DNA of 50,727 nt from Acidimicrobiia bacterium (GTDB lineage Bacteria; Actinomycetota; Acidimicrobiia; IMCC26256; JAMXLJ01). Of the stretch, positions 32,350 through 40,342 are shown piece after piece. The stretch's first letter is position 1; every line of letters begins with the position of its first letter. Location: contig JAMXLJ010000009.1 in assembly GCA_024281095.1 (NCBI GenBank), positions 1 to 50,727 on the forward strand, written 5' to 3'. A model generated the notes under the pieces. It was given only the letters and a program-made list of their open reading frames with translations. It had not been told where the DNA came from and searched no databases. A program made the translations under genes and the position numbers.

Positions 32350-32532
32350 TCGCCGCAGAAGCGCGCGCTGCGCGGTCTCGGGCGCCTTTCGCCCACGCGT
32401 CAGCCCGAATGGCCCGTTTTTTCGTTCGCGTGCCGTGGTGGTCGCGCACAACCGCGGCGACGTTCCGTGATCGTGTTGCTTCCGTCAAGGAGACGTGTTC
32501 GAATCGCGCCGCTCCGGGAAGGATTCTCGCTC

Positions 32533-33057
32533 GTGTCTCGCTTCCGCAGATTCTCGTCTCGTCCGCGCGCGTCGATCGATCCGTTGTCGGCCGCTGCGAT
32601 CACCGCCGGCGCGATGCTCCTCGCCGCGCTCGGGATCTACTTCGCGCGGCCGGCGCAGCACGCGCCCCGAGCGGCGGGCGACATCGCCGCGGGCCCATCG
32701 AGCACCGTGCCGAACCTGGTCACCGCGGGGATACTGCCCGGCATCCCGTCCACGACGACCACCGCGAGCGCGTTGACCGGCGTCCTGCCGCAGACGGGCG
32801 GCCCGCTGCCGCCGACGACCGTGCATCCTGCCGCTCCCACAACGACCACGACGACGTCTTCGGCCGCGAGATTCACCGCGCCGCCTGGAACCTCGCCTCA
32901 GCCGACCACAACCGTGCCACCGCCTCCGACCTCGGAGAGCACGACCACGACGTCGGCACCGCCCGACACCACGCCGAGCACGACGAAGCCGCCGCCGACG
33001 CCGCCGACCACGCCCAGCACGCTGCCGACGATCCCATTCCCGCTCAGCTCACAGTGA
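32533..33057 (+). CDS. Membrane-anchored Thr/Pro-rich protein
   Basis: A 174-aa protein with a short basic N-terminus (SRFRRFSSRPR), one helix (LSAAAITAGAMLLAALGIYFA) and then about 130 residues that are very rich in Thr, Pro, Ser and Ala with no cysteine or predicted fold (for example PTTTTTTSSAARF and STTTTSAPPDTTPSTTKPPP). That composition is expected for an extracytoplasmic stalk or glycosylated spacer. GTG at 32533 has GGGAAGGA upstream; the open frame starts earlier at 32467 (also GTG), so the start is uncertain. Function unknown. Confidence 0.65.
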   Translation: MSRFRRFSSRPRASIDPLSAAAITAGAMLLAALGIYFARPAQHAPRAAGDIAAGPSSTVPNLVTAGILPGIPSTTTTASALTGVLPQTGGPLPPTTVHPAAPTTTTTTSSAARFTAPPGTSPQPTTTVPPPPTSESTTTTSAPPDTTPSTTKPPPTPPTTPSTLPTIPFPLSSQ

Positions 33058-33063
33058 GCGCGT

Positions 33064-33083
33064 GCGGCGCGTGCCCGCGCCGC
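33064..33083. terminator. Bidirectional terminator hairpin
   Basis: GCGGCGCG-TGCC-CGCGCCGC, a perfect 8-bp stem with a 4-nt loop, lies between convergent genes ending at 33057 and 33098. Confidence 0.6.
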
Positions 33084-33097
33084 GGTGACGCCGGGGT

Positions 33098-33928
33098 CTA
33101 CGACATGACGTCCTTGCGGCGGAAGTACCACCATCCGATGCCGCAGAAGACGATGATGTAGCCGACCTGCAGCGCCGCACCGCGCCACATGTCGGAGCTC
33201 ACGACGCCGTCGGTGAACATGCTGTGCCAGGCGTCGATGTAGTGGGTCGGGAAGACGTTGCGGACCACACCGATGGCGGAGATGTTGTCGAGAATCGCCG
33301 AGGTCACGTAGAGCCCGAACGCAGCCGAGGCGGCGCCGGCCGGCGAGTCCGTCATCGTCGAGATCATGAACCCGAAGGCGATGATCGACGCGAGGCTCCA
33401 CGCGATGTAGCCCGTCGCGATGCCGAGATGGCCGAGCAACGTGCCGACCGATTGGTACGGAATACCGACGAACGGCGCGAACTGACGCACGTCCAGCGGG
33501 TGCCATCCCCAGGCGATCCCGCCTGCGATCAGCGCCGTGAGCACGATGATCACCGTCGCCAGTGCTCCGAGCGCAGCCGCGATGGTGAGCTTCACGCCGA
33601 GCAGCCGTCCACGACGAATGGGGCGTACGAGCAACGACCGCAGATTCCCCCACGACGCCTCGGCCGCGATGGCGTCACCGGCGAAGAGCGCGGCCACCGC
33701 TATGAGGAGGAACCGGCTCATCACTTCGAGCACCGCAGCCGGCAGGAGGAGCCCGTCACGCGTGGCGAGATAGAACAGATCGCGGCCGCCCTCGCGGTCG
33801 AGCTGGGGCGGGTTGGCCCACAACGCGAACGTGACGATGAGCGGGATCGCCGCCATCAACCCGAGCGCGACCCAGGTGCGAGGTCGGCGGGCCTGCTTGA
33901 TGACCTCGGTGCGCAAGAGGGCGATCAT
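33098..33928 (-). CDS. ABC-2 type transporter permease
   Basis: A 276-aa membrane protein with about six helices: VALGLMAAIPLIVTFALW, LEVMSRFLLIAVAALFAGDAIA, LTIAAALGALATVIIVLTALIAGGIAWGW, and later ones ending VGYIIVFCGIGWWYFRRKDVMS. The cytoplasmic EASWGNLRSLLVRPIRRGRLLGVK loop matches the ABC-2 permease coupling helix. Its ATG overlaps the stop of the ATPase gene by 4 bp, so they are coupled. Substrate not predictable; exporters of this type carry drugs, lipids or peptides. Confidence 0.85.
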   Translation of the reverse strand: MIALLRTEVIKQARRPRTWVALGLMAAIPLIVTFALWANPPQLDREGGRDLFYLATRDGLLLPAAVLEVMSRFLLIAVAALFAGDAIAAEASWGNLRSLLVRPIRRGRLLGVKLTIAAALGALATVIIVLTALIAGGIAWGWHPLDVRQFAPFVGIPYQSVGTLLGHLGIATGYIAWSLASIIAFGFMISTMTDSPAGAASAAFGLYVTSAILDNISAIGVVRNVFPTHYIDAWHSMFTDGVVSSDMWRGAALQVGYIIVFCGIGWWYFRRKDVMS

Positions 33929-34884
33929 CGAACCGTCTCCTCGCCGAGCAGGCCAAGGAACGCGTCCTCGAGCTGATGTCGCGCCGTGACCGTGCCGACC
34001 TTGACGCCGGCGCGCACGAGCGCGTCGACCAGTTGCCATCGTTCCGCGCCCGAGAGACGCACCGAGAGCCCGGCGCCGTCGGGGACGACCTCGACCACTC
34101 CCGGAAGCGCACGCAGCACCTCTGTCGCGCGTGCGGGGTCGTCGACCTCCAGGTACGACGACACCGCGGACTGTGTGAGGTCGGCAACGGTTCCGTACGC
34201 GACGAGACGGCCGCGGTCCATGACGGCCGCGTGGGTGCAGATCTGCTCGACCTCGCTCAGCAGATGGCTCGACAACAGCACGGTCGTGCCGTGGTCGGCG
34301 ACACGACGGAGGAGCTGGCGCACCGCGCGCATCTCCTGCGGGTCGAGCCCGTTGGTCGGCTCGTCGAGGACGAGGAAATCGGGGCGGTTCAGCAGCGCGC
34401 GTGCGAGGCCGAGCCGTTGCCGCATCCCCTGGGAGTACGTCTTCACCTTGCGATGGATCGCGTCGCCGAGCCCGGCAACGCCGAGCGCGGTGTCGAAGTC
34501 GGCGTCGTCGATCGGATCGCCACCCGCCTCCCAGTAGAGGCGGAGGTTCATCAGGCCGGAGAGGTACGGCACGAACGCGGCCTGCTCCACCAGCGCGCCG
34601 ACGCGCCGGAACACATCCCCGCTCGGGACGACGCGCTCGCCGAACAGCTCCATCTCGCCCGCGGTGGGCATGACGAGGCCGAGCAGCATCCGCAACGTCG
34701 TGGTCTTCCCGGCACCGTTGGGGCCGAGCAGGCCGCACACCTCGCCGCGCTGCACCGACACGGTGAGGTCGTCGACCGCGAGGACACCCTTGCCGAAGCG
34801 CTTGCTCAGCCCGCGCACGGCCATGACGGTCTCGCCGACGCCGGGCGGCCCGACGTCGGCTCGAGCCACGGTGCCTGTCGCCAT
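33925..34884 (-). CDS. ABC transporter ATP-binding protein
   Basis: A 319-aa ATPase. Walker A is GPNGAGKT (54-61), the signature TYSQGMRQR, Walker B FLVLDEPTNGLD and the H-loop LLSSHLLSEVEQI. The C-terminal 100 residues form a DUF4162-like regulatory domain (SSYLEVDDPARATEVLRALPGV...). Typical DrrA/CcmA-type exporter. Translationally coupled to the permease. Shine-Dalgarno-like GAGGTG lies before the ATG, and an inverted repeat lies about 50 bp upstream. Confidence 0.9.
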   Translation of the reverse strand: MATGTVARADVGPPGVGETVMAVRGLSKRFGKGVLAVDDLTVSVQRGEVCGLLGPNGAGKTTTLRMLLGLVMPTAGEMELFGERVVPSGDVFRRVGALVEQAAFVPYLSGLMNLRLYWEAGGDPIDDADFDTALGVAGLGDAIHRKVKTYSQGMRQRLGLARALLNRPDFLVLDEPTNGLDPQEMRAVRQLLRRVADHGTTVLLSSHLLSEVEQICTHAAVMDRGRLVAYGTVADLTQSAVSSYLEVDDPARATEVLRALPGVVEVVPDGAGLSVRLSGAERWQLVDALVRAGVKVGTVTARHQLEDAFLGLLGEETVR

Positions 34885-34932
34885 TGGTCACCTCGCAATC
34901 CCGGACGGGGGGCCGGGAAGGTCATTCCTAGC

Positions 34933-34958
34933 GTCTCATCCTGAGAGACGGATGAGAC
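34933..34958. promoter_or_regulatory. 9-bp inverted repeat, candidate operator
   Basis: GTCTCATCC - 8 nt - GGATGAGAC. Perfect arms; centre-to-centre about 17 bp, the size of a dimeric repressor site. It lies between the divergent ABC-exporter operon and the 63-aa gene. Confidence 0.55.
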
Positions 34959-34984
34959 ACCCCGTTGCCCGCCCCACCTGGGCC

Positions 34985-34990
34985 TAGGCT
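34985..34990 (+). promoter_or_regulatory. -10 box, leaderless promoter of the 63-aa gene
   Basis: TAGGCT lies 8 nt before the ATG at 34999. Confidence 0.45.
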
Positions 34991-34998
34991 GCCGGGAC

Positions 34999-35190
34999 AT
35001 GGCCGAACACCCGCTTCAGCAACGGCTCCACGATGCGCTGCACCGCGGTCACCGAAAGGTGACGGAGGACGAGGTCGCCGAGATCACGGCCGTCGTGCTC
35101 ACCATCGTCACCGAGCTCACGGGCGAGCTGGCGCTCGTCATCGCGGAGCTGGCAGACCGCGTCGAGGCGCTCGAAGCGCGCACCGGCTGA
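34999..35190 (+). CDS. Small helical protein of unknown function
   Basis: A 63-aa protein made of two predicted helices. HPLQQRLHDALHRGHRKVTEDEVAEI is a charged amphipathic start; AVVLTIVTELTGELALVIAELADRVEALE has heptad-like Leu/Val/Ile spacing suggestive of a coiled coil. There is no signal, Cys or recognised domain. TAGGCT 8 nt upstream and its own ATG make it a likely real gene. It shares the divergent region, with the inverted repeat, with the ABC exporter. Function unknown. Confidence 0.55.
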   Translation: MAEHPLQQRLHDALHRGHRKVTEDEVAEITAVVLTIVTELTGELALVIAELADRVEALEARTG

Positions 35191-35203
35191 GCGCGGCCAG
35201 GCC

Positions 35204-35497
35204 TCAGCGCTCGAGCGGCGTCGACGGAAGAGTCGCGGGCGTGAGCGCCGGGCCGCCCGAGACGGCCGGCACACGCAACGGTGCCCCGCGACACCGCCCC
35301 GCCCCGGTACACGACGGGCAGCTCGCGGGATCGACGACGGACGCCCGCCCGTACGAGACGTTCCAGCACCACCAGCAGGTGTCGCAGCGGTAGTTCACGT
35401 CGACCCCGTTCGACACGGCCGTGAACGCGGCGGAGCCGCACGCCGGGCAGCTCCCGAGTGGGGACGTATTCGCCTCGGGCGCCATGCGAATGTCCAT
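35204..35497 (-). CDS. Small zinc-ribbon protein
   Basis: A 97-aa protein with cysteine pairs typical of zinc binding: C17-P-A-C20, C38-D-T-C41 (with C44 two residues further), C60-P-S-C63 and C69. NGVDVNYRCDTCWWCWNVSYGRASVVDPASC has the conserved look of an unnamed actinobacterial family. Leader GGAAGG is 8 nt before the ATG at 35497; ATG at 35485 is also possible. The Ser/Thr kinase follows 36 nt away on the same strand, upstream of it. Role unknown; RNA- or protein-binding ribbon is a guess. Confidence 0.65.
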   Translation of the reverse strand: MDIRMAPEANTSPLGSCPACGSAAFTAVSNGVDVNYRCDTCWWCWNVSYGRASVVDPASCPSCTGAGRCRGAPLRVPAVSGGPALTPATLPSTPLER

Positions 35498-35533
35498 GTC
35501 GCGGTCCTTCCCACCAGGAGCGGGACCGAAGCG

Positions 35534-36379
35534 TCAGGACGCGGTCGCGAGTGCCCGGCGCATGCCCTGCCTTGCCGCGCTCCGCAACGCCTCGCGCATC
35601 GCCTGCGCGCTCGGCGGCCGAGCGGCCGGGTCGCGCGCGAGCGCGGTGAGCATCACGACCTCGAGCGCCTCGGGCACATCGGGGCGCCCGATCGGCGGGA
35701 TGGGAGCCTGTTGGTGCGCGACCGCGAGCTCGAGCAGGTTGCGTCCCTTGAACGGCGGCCGCCCGACGAGCATCTCGAAGAGCACGACGCCGAGTGAGTA
35801 CAGGTCGGAGGCTGCCGTTGCATCGCGGCCCTCCGACCGTTCGGGTGCGAGGTACATCGGCGTGCCCACGACCTGACCCGGACGCGTGACTGCGGCTCCG
35901 GCGTCCTGCTGGCTCTTCGCGAGCCCGAAGTCGGTCAATTTGATCGTGCGGTCGTCGTCGCCGATGAGGATGTTGCTGGGCTTCACGTCGCGGTGCACGA
36001 GACCTTGGTCGTGCGCGGCTCCGAGCGCGCCCAGCACACGGTCGGTCACGAGGACGGCCTGCCGGAAGGTGAGCCGGCGCCGTCGCTTCAACACCGCCGC
36101 GATGCTCGGGCCGCGAAGGAGCTCGGTGACGAGGAACAGGCGGCCGCCGTCCTCTCCCGCGTCATACACGCGCACGATGTTGGGATGCGTGAGGCTCGCG
36201 GCGACGCGCACCTCGCGCAGGAACCGGGTCCGACCCTCCGGGTCGGCCGCGTCCGACCGCAGGAATTTGATGGCGACGTCCCGCTGCAACACGGTGTCGA
36301 AGGCCTCGACGACGCGGGCCATCGAGCCCTTTCCGACGAGCGCCCGCAGCTCGTACCGGCCCACCACCGTCTGTGCCAC
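35534..36379 (-). CDS. Soluble Ser/Thr protein kinase
   Basis: A 281-aa catalytic domain with nothing after it. GKGSMARVVEAFD is the glycine loop, K38 in DVAIKFL, HRDVKPSNILIG the catalytic loop (H129, R130, D131; an RD kinase), DFGLAK (D150-F151-G152), GTPMYLAPE the activation end, and PFKGRNLLELAVAHQQ the C-lobe. Unlike PknB it has no membrane helix or PASTA domains, so it is cytosolic. GTG at 36379 (TACGAT 8 nt upstream) is preferred; the frame upstream would overlap the P450 start. Divergent from a cytochrome P450 with a 61-bp gap. Confidence 0.9.
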   Translation of the reverse strand: MAQTVVGRYELRALVGKGSMARVVEAFDTVLQRDVAIKFLRSDAADPEGRTRFLREVRVAASLTHPNIVRVYDAGEDGGRLFLVTELLRGPSIAAVLKRRRRLTFRQAVLVTDRVLGALGAAHDQGLVHRDVKPSNILIGDDDRTIKLTDFGLAKSQQDAGAAVTRPGQVVGTPMYLAPERSEGRDATAASDLYSLGVVLFEMLVGRPPFKGRNLLELAVAHQQAPIPPIGRPDVPEALEVVMLTALARDPAARPPSAQAMREALRSAARQGMRRALATAS

Positions 36380-36387
36380 GGCAGGTA

Positions 36388-36393
36388 ATCGTA
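36388..36393 (-). promoter_or_regulatory. -10 box, leaderless promoter of the soluble kinase
   Basis: TACGAT on the minus strand, 8 nt before the GTG at 36379. Confidence 0.45.
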
Positions 36394-36427
36394 GGGTCGC
36401 CCGGCGCGCGATCGGGTGATGCTGATT

Positions 36428-36433
36428 TAGCCT
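36428..36433 (+). promoter_or_regulatory. -10 box, leaderless promoter of the P450
   Basis: TAGCCT lies 7 nt before the ATG at 36441. Its partner box for the kinase is only 35 bp away on the other strand. Confidence 0.45.
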
Positions 36434-36440
36434 TCGCTGC

Positions 36441-37649
36441 ATGAGCGACACGCTGGTGCTGCACGATCCCGCGACATACGAACAGGGATTTCCGCACGAC
36501 CGGTTCCGTGAGCTGCGTCACAGCGATCCCGTCTCGCACCACCATCATCCGGCGTGGGAGCGCGGCTACTGGGCCGTCGTGCGCCATGCCGACGTGCAGC
36601 ACGTCTCACGCGATGCCGAGACCTTTCAGAACGCGCCGCACCCGTTCCTCGCCGTCGGCGAGGACAGCGACGAAGCCGGCGTGAGCGGCCTGCTGATCAG
36701 CCTCGACGCTCCCGAGCATCACCAGCTCAGGAAGCTGATCAACCGCGGGTTCACACCGCGTCGCGTGGCCGATCTGACGGAGCGGATCCAGGACCGGGTA
36801 CGCGGCCTCGTCGACGACCTCGACGGACGCACGTCGTGCGATCTGGTCACCGACCTCGCCTTGTGGTTGCCGCTGCACGTGATCGCCGACCTCGTCGGCG
36901 TACCCGAGCCGGATCGCGAGCAGGTGTTCGAGTGGACGGAGGTGACATTCGGGTTCGACCCGAACGTCACTCCCGAGCAGCAGCTCGAGGCCGCAACGCT
37001 GATGTACACGTACGCAGACGCGATGTGCGAGGAACGACGTGATGCTCCCCGCGACGATCTCATGAGCGTGTTGCTGCAAGCAGAGGTCGACGGCGAGCGT
37101 CTCGACCAGATGCAGATCGACCTCTTCTTCATGCTGCTGCAGAACGCGGGCAGCGAGACGACGAGGAACCTCATCACGTCGGGCACCCTTGCGCTGTTGG
37201 AGCACCCCGCCGAGCTCGAACGGTTACGTACCGACGTCTCGCTGCTACCGGTCGCGATCGAGGAGTTGTTGCGTTACGTGACGCCGGTGATGCAGTTCTG
37301 CCGCACCGCGCGCGTCGACACGGAGATCGGCGGAATGCCGATCTCCGCCGGCGACCGCGTCGTCATGATGTACCCGTCGGCCAACCGGGACGAGCGCGTC
37401 TTCACCGACCCGGATCGCGTCGACGTGACGCGCACACCGAACGACCATGTGGCATTCGGCGCGGGCGGACCGCACTTCTGCCTCGGTGCGAGCCTCGCCC
37501 GCCTCGAATCCAAGTTGATGTTCCAGGCGATACTGGAACGATTCGAGGGCCTGGAGGTCGACGGGGACCCCCAGGCGATGCCGCGGGTCAACAGCAACCT
37601 CATTGACGGCTTCGCGCACCTGCCCGTGAAGTGGCAGCGACTGAAATAA
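36441..37649 (+). CDS. Cytochrome P450
   Basis: A 402-aa soluble bacterial P450. The heme-binding loop is FGAGGPHFCLGASLAR with Cys347; the I-helix oxygen-activation motif is AGSET (236-240); the K-helix ExxR is EELLR (E275, R278), and the PERF-like region is FTDPDRVDV. N-terminal part DAPEHHQLRKLINRGFTPRRV is the C-helix region with the conserved H/R heme-propionate contacts. Sequence style fits CYP125/CYP142-like steroid or fatty-acid hydroxylases of actinobacteria, but the substrate is not proven. Electron partner genes are not nearby. Confidence 0.9.
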   Translation: MSDTLVLHDPATYEQGFPHDRFRELRHSDPVSHHHHPAWERGYWAVVRHADVQHVSRDAETFQNAPHPFLAVGEDSDEAGVSGLLISLDAPEHHQLRKLINRGFTPRRVADLTERIQDRVRGLVDDLDGRTSCDLVTDLALWLPLHVIADLVGVPEPDREQVFEWTEVTFGFDPNVTPEQQLEAATLMYTYADAMCEERRDAPRDDLMSVLLQAEVDGERLDQMQIDLFFMLLQNAGSETTRNLITSGTLALLEHPAELERLRTDVSLLPVAIEELLRYVTPVMQFCRTARVDTEIGGMPISAGDRVVMMYPSANRDERVFTDPDRVDVTRTPNDHVAFGAGGPHFCLGASLARLESKLMFQAILERFEGLEVDGDPQAMPRVNSNLIDGFAHLPVKWQRLK

Positions 37650-37678
37650 GACACCGCGCGCGGCTCAGCTCGTGTCTT
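37648..37678. terminator. Candidate hairpin between convergent P450 and DUF445 genes
   Basis: AAGACAC and GTGTCTT form a 7-bp stem across a 17-nt loop, beginning within the P450 stop codon. Confidence 0.35.
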
Positions 37679-37701
37679 CCTCGGGACGGTTCCCCACACC
37701 C

Positions 37702-38967
37702 TCAGCCCAGGCCTTGGGCGACCGCGTGGATGACGATGCCGGCGAGGGCTCCGACGACCGTTCCGTTGATGCGGATGTACTGCAGGTCGGGGCCGAGGAG
37801 GAGCTCCAATCGCCGCGCGGTTTCGTCGGCGTCCCAGCGAGCGATGGTGCCGCTGACCAGTGACGACACCTCGGTGTCGAAGTGCCGTACGACGTAACGC
37901 ACGAGGGACTCGAGCCAGTTCTCCGCGGCACCTCTGAACGTGGGGTCGTCGCGCAGACGCGCGCCGAGTGCGTTGATGGCGCGCTCGAGCGAACGGCGAA
38001 GCTCCGAGTCGGGGTCGCAGGCGGCAACGCGCAACCGCTCCTTCGCTTCGTTCCACAGCGTCGCGACCCAGTCGCGTAGCTGCGGTTGCGAGAGCAGGTC
38101 CTGCTTGAGCTGCTCGCCGCGCTCCCGCATCTCCGGCGACGTCTCGAGCTCGATGGCGAGTTGGCGGAGACGCGCTTCGAGATCACGGCGCAGCGGATGG
38201 TCGGGATTGCCGGCCATCCCGCTCAGTGCATCACGCGCGGCTTCGAAGAGCCGCTCGTAGATCCGGTCCTCGACGGCGAGGGGTATCCACCAGGGCACGT
38301 GCCAACCGAGGCGCTCGCGCAACTCGTCGTGATGTGCCTCGAGATACCGGTCGAGGCCGGTGAACGCGACGTCGAGCACCTTGTCGTGACGGCCGTCCTC
38401 GGTCAGGAACTGCAGGACCCGCCCCGCGACCGGCGCGAGCGGCACCGCATCGATCTGCTCGCGGACAATGCCTTCGAGCGTGGCGTGCACGTCGTCGTCG
38501 TGGAGCAGGTCGAGCACCGCGACGATCGCATCGGCGGCATCGCCGGCGACGCGCGCGGCGGTGTCCGGATGTGCGGCCCACCCCGCGAACCGGCCGACCA
38601 CGTCGCCGGAATGAAGACGCTCGATGATTGCATCGGGCGTGAGGAAGCTCTCCTGGATGAACTCGCCGAGGGTCACCGCGAATTGGTCCTTGCGCTCGAC
38701 CACGACCGCGGTGTGCGGGATCGGCAACCCGAGGGGATGGCGGAACAACGCGACGACCGCGAACCAGTCCGCCAGGCCACCGACCATTGACGCCTCGGCC
38801 GCGGCTTGCAGGTAGCCCGCCCACGTCGCGTGCACGCCCGAGAGCGTCACTGCGAGGAACACCACAGTCGCGCCGGCGAGGAGTGCCGTCGCCCGCCGCC
38901 GCGTCACCGTCAGCTGGTGTCGGCGCGCCGGTTCCGATCGCAACTGCGGGACTCCGCCGCCGGTCAT
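37702..38967 (-). CDS. DUF445-family membrane protein
   Basis: A 421-aa protein with a helix near each end. The N-terminal membrane segment (ATALLAGATVVFLAVTL) and AGYLQAAAEASMVGGLADWFAVVALFRHPLGLPIPHTAVV form the strongly conserved DUF445 start; the long helical middle (coiled-coil-like, about 160-380) is rich in Glu and Arg, and the end RINGTVVGALAGIVIHAVAQ is the C-terminal anchor. Length agrees with the family. Function is unknown; similar proteins such as YjiN are only known as inner-membrane proteins. ATG at 38967 is chosen because the homology starts there. Confidence 0.85.
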   Translation of the reverse strand: MTGGGVPQLRSEPARRHQLTVTRRRATALLAGATVVFLAVTLSGVHATWAGYLQAAAEASMVGGLADWFAVVALFRHPLGLPIPHTAVVVERKDQFAVTLGEFIQESFLTPDAIIERLHSGDVVGRFAGWAAHPDTAARVAGDAADAIVAVLDLLHDDDVHATLEGIVREQIDAVPLAPVAGRVLQFLTEDGRHDKVLDVAFTGLDRYLEAHHDELRERLGWHVPWWIPLAVEDRIYERLFEAARDALSGMAGNPDHPLRRDLEARLRQLAIELETSPEMRERGEQLKQDLLSQPQLRDWVATLWNEAKERLRVAACDPDSELRRSLERAINALGARLRDDPTFRGAAENWLESLVRYVVRHFDTEVSSLVSGTIARWDADETARRLELLLGPDLQYIRINGTVVGALAGIVIHAVAQGLG

Positions 38968-39323
38968 GCTGGTGCTGTACCCCGATGCGGTCGACGCCCG
39001 ATCCCGCCCGCGCGGGGCCGGACGCCGGTCACACCGGGCCCAGGAAGAGGAACACGCTCTGGTTGGCACGCCGGCTCGCCAACGCTCCCCGGCGAACGAG
39101 CGATCGCGAATCGAGGCGTGCAGTGATCCCGGGCTCGACTTGGAACACACCCTCGGACGACCACCGCGGCGCGGAACAGCCATTCCGACGCGCGGGCCGT
39201 CGTACCGGGCTGACCTACGCGTTCCTCACCGGGCGCCTCGAGCGCCACGGCCGGGACCTGCGTCGCCACCGCGAGAGTGTTGCACCACCCGGCGGGTGCG
39301 GACGACTCATCCGAGCGCCCCGG
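38968..39323. other. 356-bp region with no recognisable gene
   Basis: Several frames are open here on both strands, but their translations are Arg/Pro-rich and have no domain, start signal or conserved motif. A small CACCC-GGC-GGGTG hairpin at 39286-39298, just past the response-regulator stop, could be a weak terminator. Nothing else seen. Confidence 0.5.
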
Positions 39324-40052
39324 TCAGGCGCTGCGGAGCTCCTCGTGCGACGTGTCGGGCGGGTCGGCGAGGCGGAACCCTTCGCCTCTCGCGGTGAGGA
39401 GGAACGTCGGGTGCGTCGGATCCGTCTCGAGCTTCGCCCGGATTCGGCGAATGTGGGCGACGATGCGTTCGCCGTCGTCCGGCGCGGCCTGGCGCCACAC
39501 CATGCGGTAGAGGTCCTCGCGCGTCACCACGCCACCAGCCGCGACGACGAGCGCGGCGAGGATGCGGATCTCGAGGCGGGTGAGCTCCACCCGGCGCCCG
39601 TTCCACTGCGCTTCGCGGCGGCGCATGTCGAGTCGCAACGGACCCCACTCCAGCGTGGGTGAGTGCTGCGTGCCGGGCCGCAAACCGACGAGCGCGCTCC
39701 CACGCAACGCAACCTCGTCGGGCGTGACGCCCGCGCCCAGCTGCACGTGTGCGCCCGCGGCAAGGACGTCGCCGACCGCGTCGGACCCGCCGACGAGGAT
39801 GACCGCGGCGTCGCTGCGCCTGACGATGGTACGGACGAGCGCGGGGTCTTCGATGCCCGGCAACCCACCGTCGATCATCACGAGGTCGAAACGGGTGCGC
39901 TCCACCAACGCTCCGAGCTCAGCGGTGCTGAACACCAGCGTCGGCACGATCCCATGTCGGGAGAACGCGTACGCCATCGTTCCGGCGCGGCCCGGAAACG
40001 CACTCGCGACCAACACGGACCCGATCCGTGAGGACTGCCACAGTTCGCCCAT
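39324..40052 (-). CDS. OmpR-type winged-helix regulator with degenerate receiver
   Basis: A 242-aa response regulator. The receiver (1-120) keeps a phosphorylatable-looking Asp (D61 in LVMIDGGLPG), but lacks the acidic pair after beta1 (SVLVASAF), the Thr/Ser of beta4 (AAVILVGGSDA) and the Lys of beta5 (VQLGAGVTPDE), so normal His-Asp signalling is unlikely. The effector domain (135-230) is a complete winged helix: LRLDMRRREAQWNGRRVELTRLEIRIL, then VAHIRRIRAKLE and TARGEGFRLADP. No histidine kinase gene is adjacent. The ATG at 40052 is preceded by GGGGGCAGGG. It is divergent from the secreted protein gene. Confidence 0.82.
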   Translation of the reverse strand: MGELWQSSRIGSVLVASAFPGRAGTMAYAFSRHGIVPTLVFSTAELGALVERTRFDLVMIDGGLPGIEDPALVRTIVRRSDAAVILVGGSDAVGDVLAAGAHVQLGAGVTPDEVALRGSALVGLRPGTQHSPTLEWGPLRLDMRRREAQWNGRRVELTRLEIRILAALVVAAGGVVTREDLYRMVWRQAAPDDGERIVAHIRRIRAKLETDPTHPTFLLTARGEGFRLADPPDTSHEELRSA

Positions 40053-40109
40053 CTGCCCTGCCCCCGTGTCGCGCCGAACCGCGCAACCACTGCCTGCCCC
40101 GGCTCCCCA

Positions 40110-40157
40110 GAACGTAAGCCCCGCCTGCCCGGCGGATCACGAACCGTGTGAACGTAA
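40110..40157. promoter_or_regulatory. Two direct repeats GAACGTAA, possible regulator sites
   Basis: Copies at 40110-40117 and 40150-40157, exactly 40 bp apart (about four helical turns), lie between the divergent winged-helix regulator and the secreted protein gene. The minus-strand TACGTT in the first copy could also be a -10 box. Confidence 0.3.
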
Positions 40158-40342
40158 CCCGCGCCAGAGCAGCAAGCAAGGGCTCCAGACGCAACTCTTG
40201 CAACACTGGCAACGCCCGCCATGGAGGGCGCGAGAACGGTCACGATGCGCGGCCTACGCGAGACACCCCCGGGCGCAAGACGACGGCGCCGGTGCAGCGG
40301 GACGCCGGGTGGGAACACTTCACCCCGATCCCGGAGGTGGCC

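Noticed and set aside
32493-32520. tRNA-like T-loop (GTTCGAATC) in the leader of the Thr/Pro-rich gene
   Set aside because: No matching acceptor, D or anticodon arms can be drawn around it; four-of-five T-stem pairs are expected by chance in this GC-rich DNA.
38787-39662. Open plus-strand frame of 291 codons across the gap near 39 kb
   Set aside because: Mostly antisense to the DUF445 and response-regulator genes, and its gap portion has no motif or start signal.
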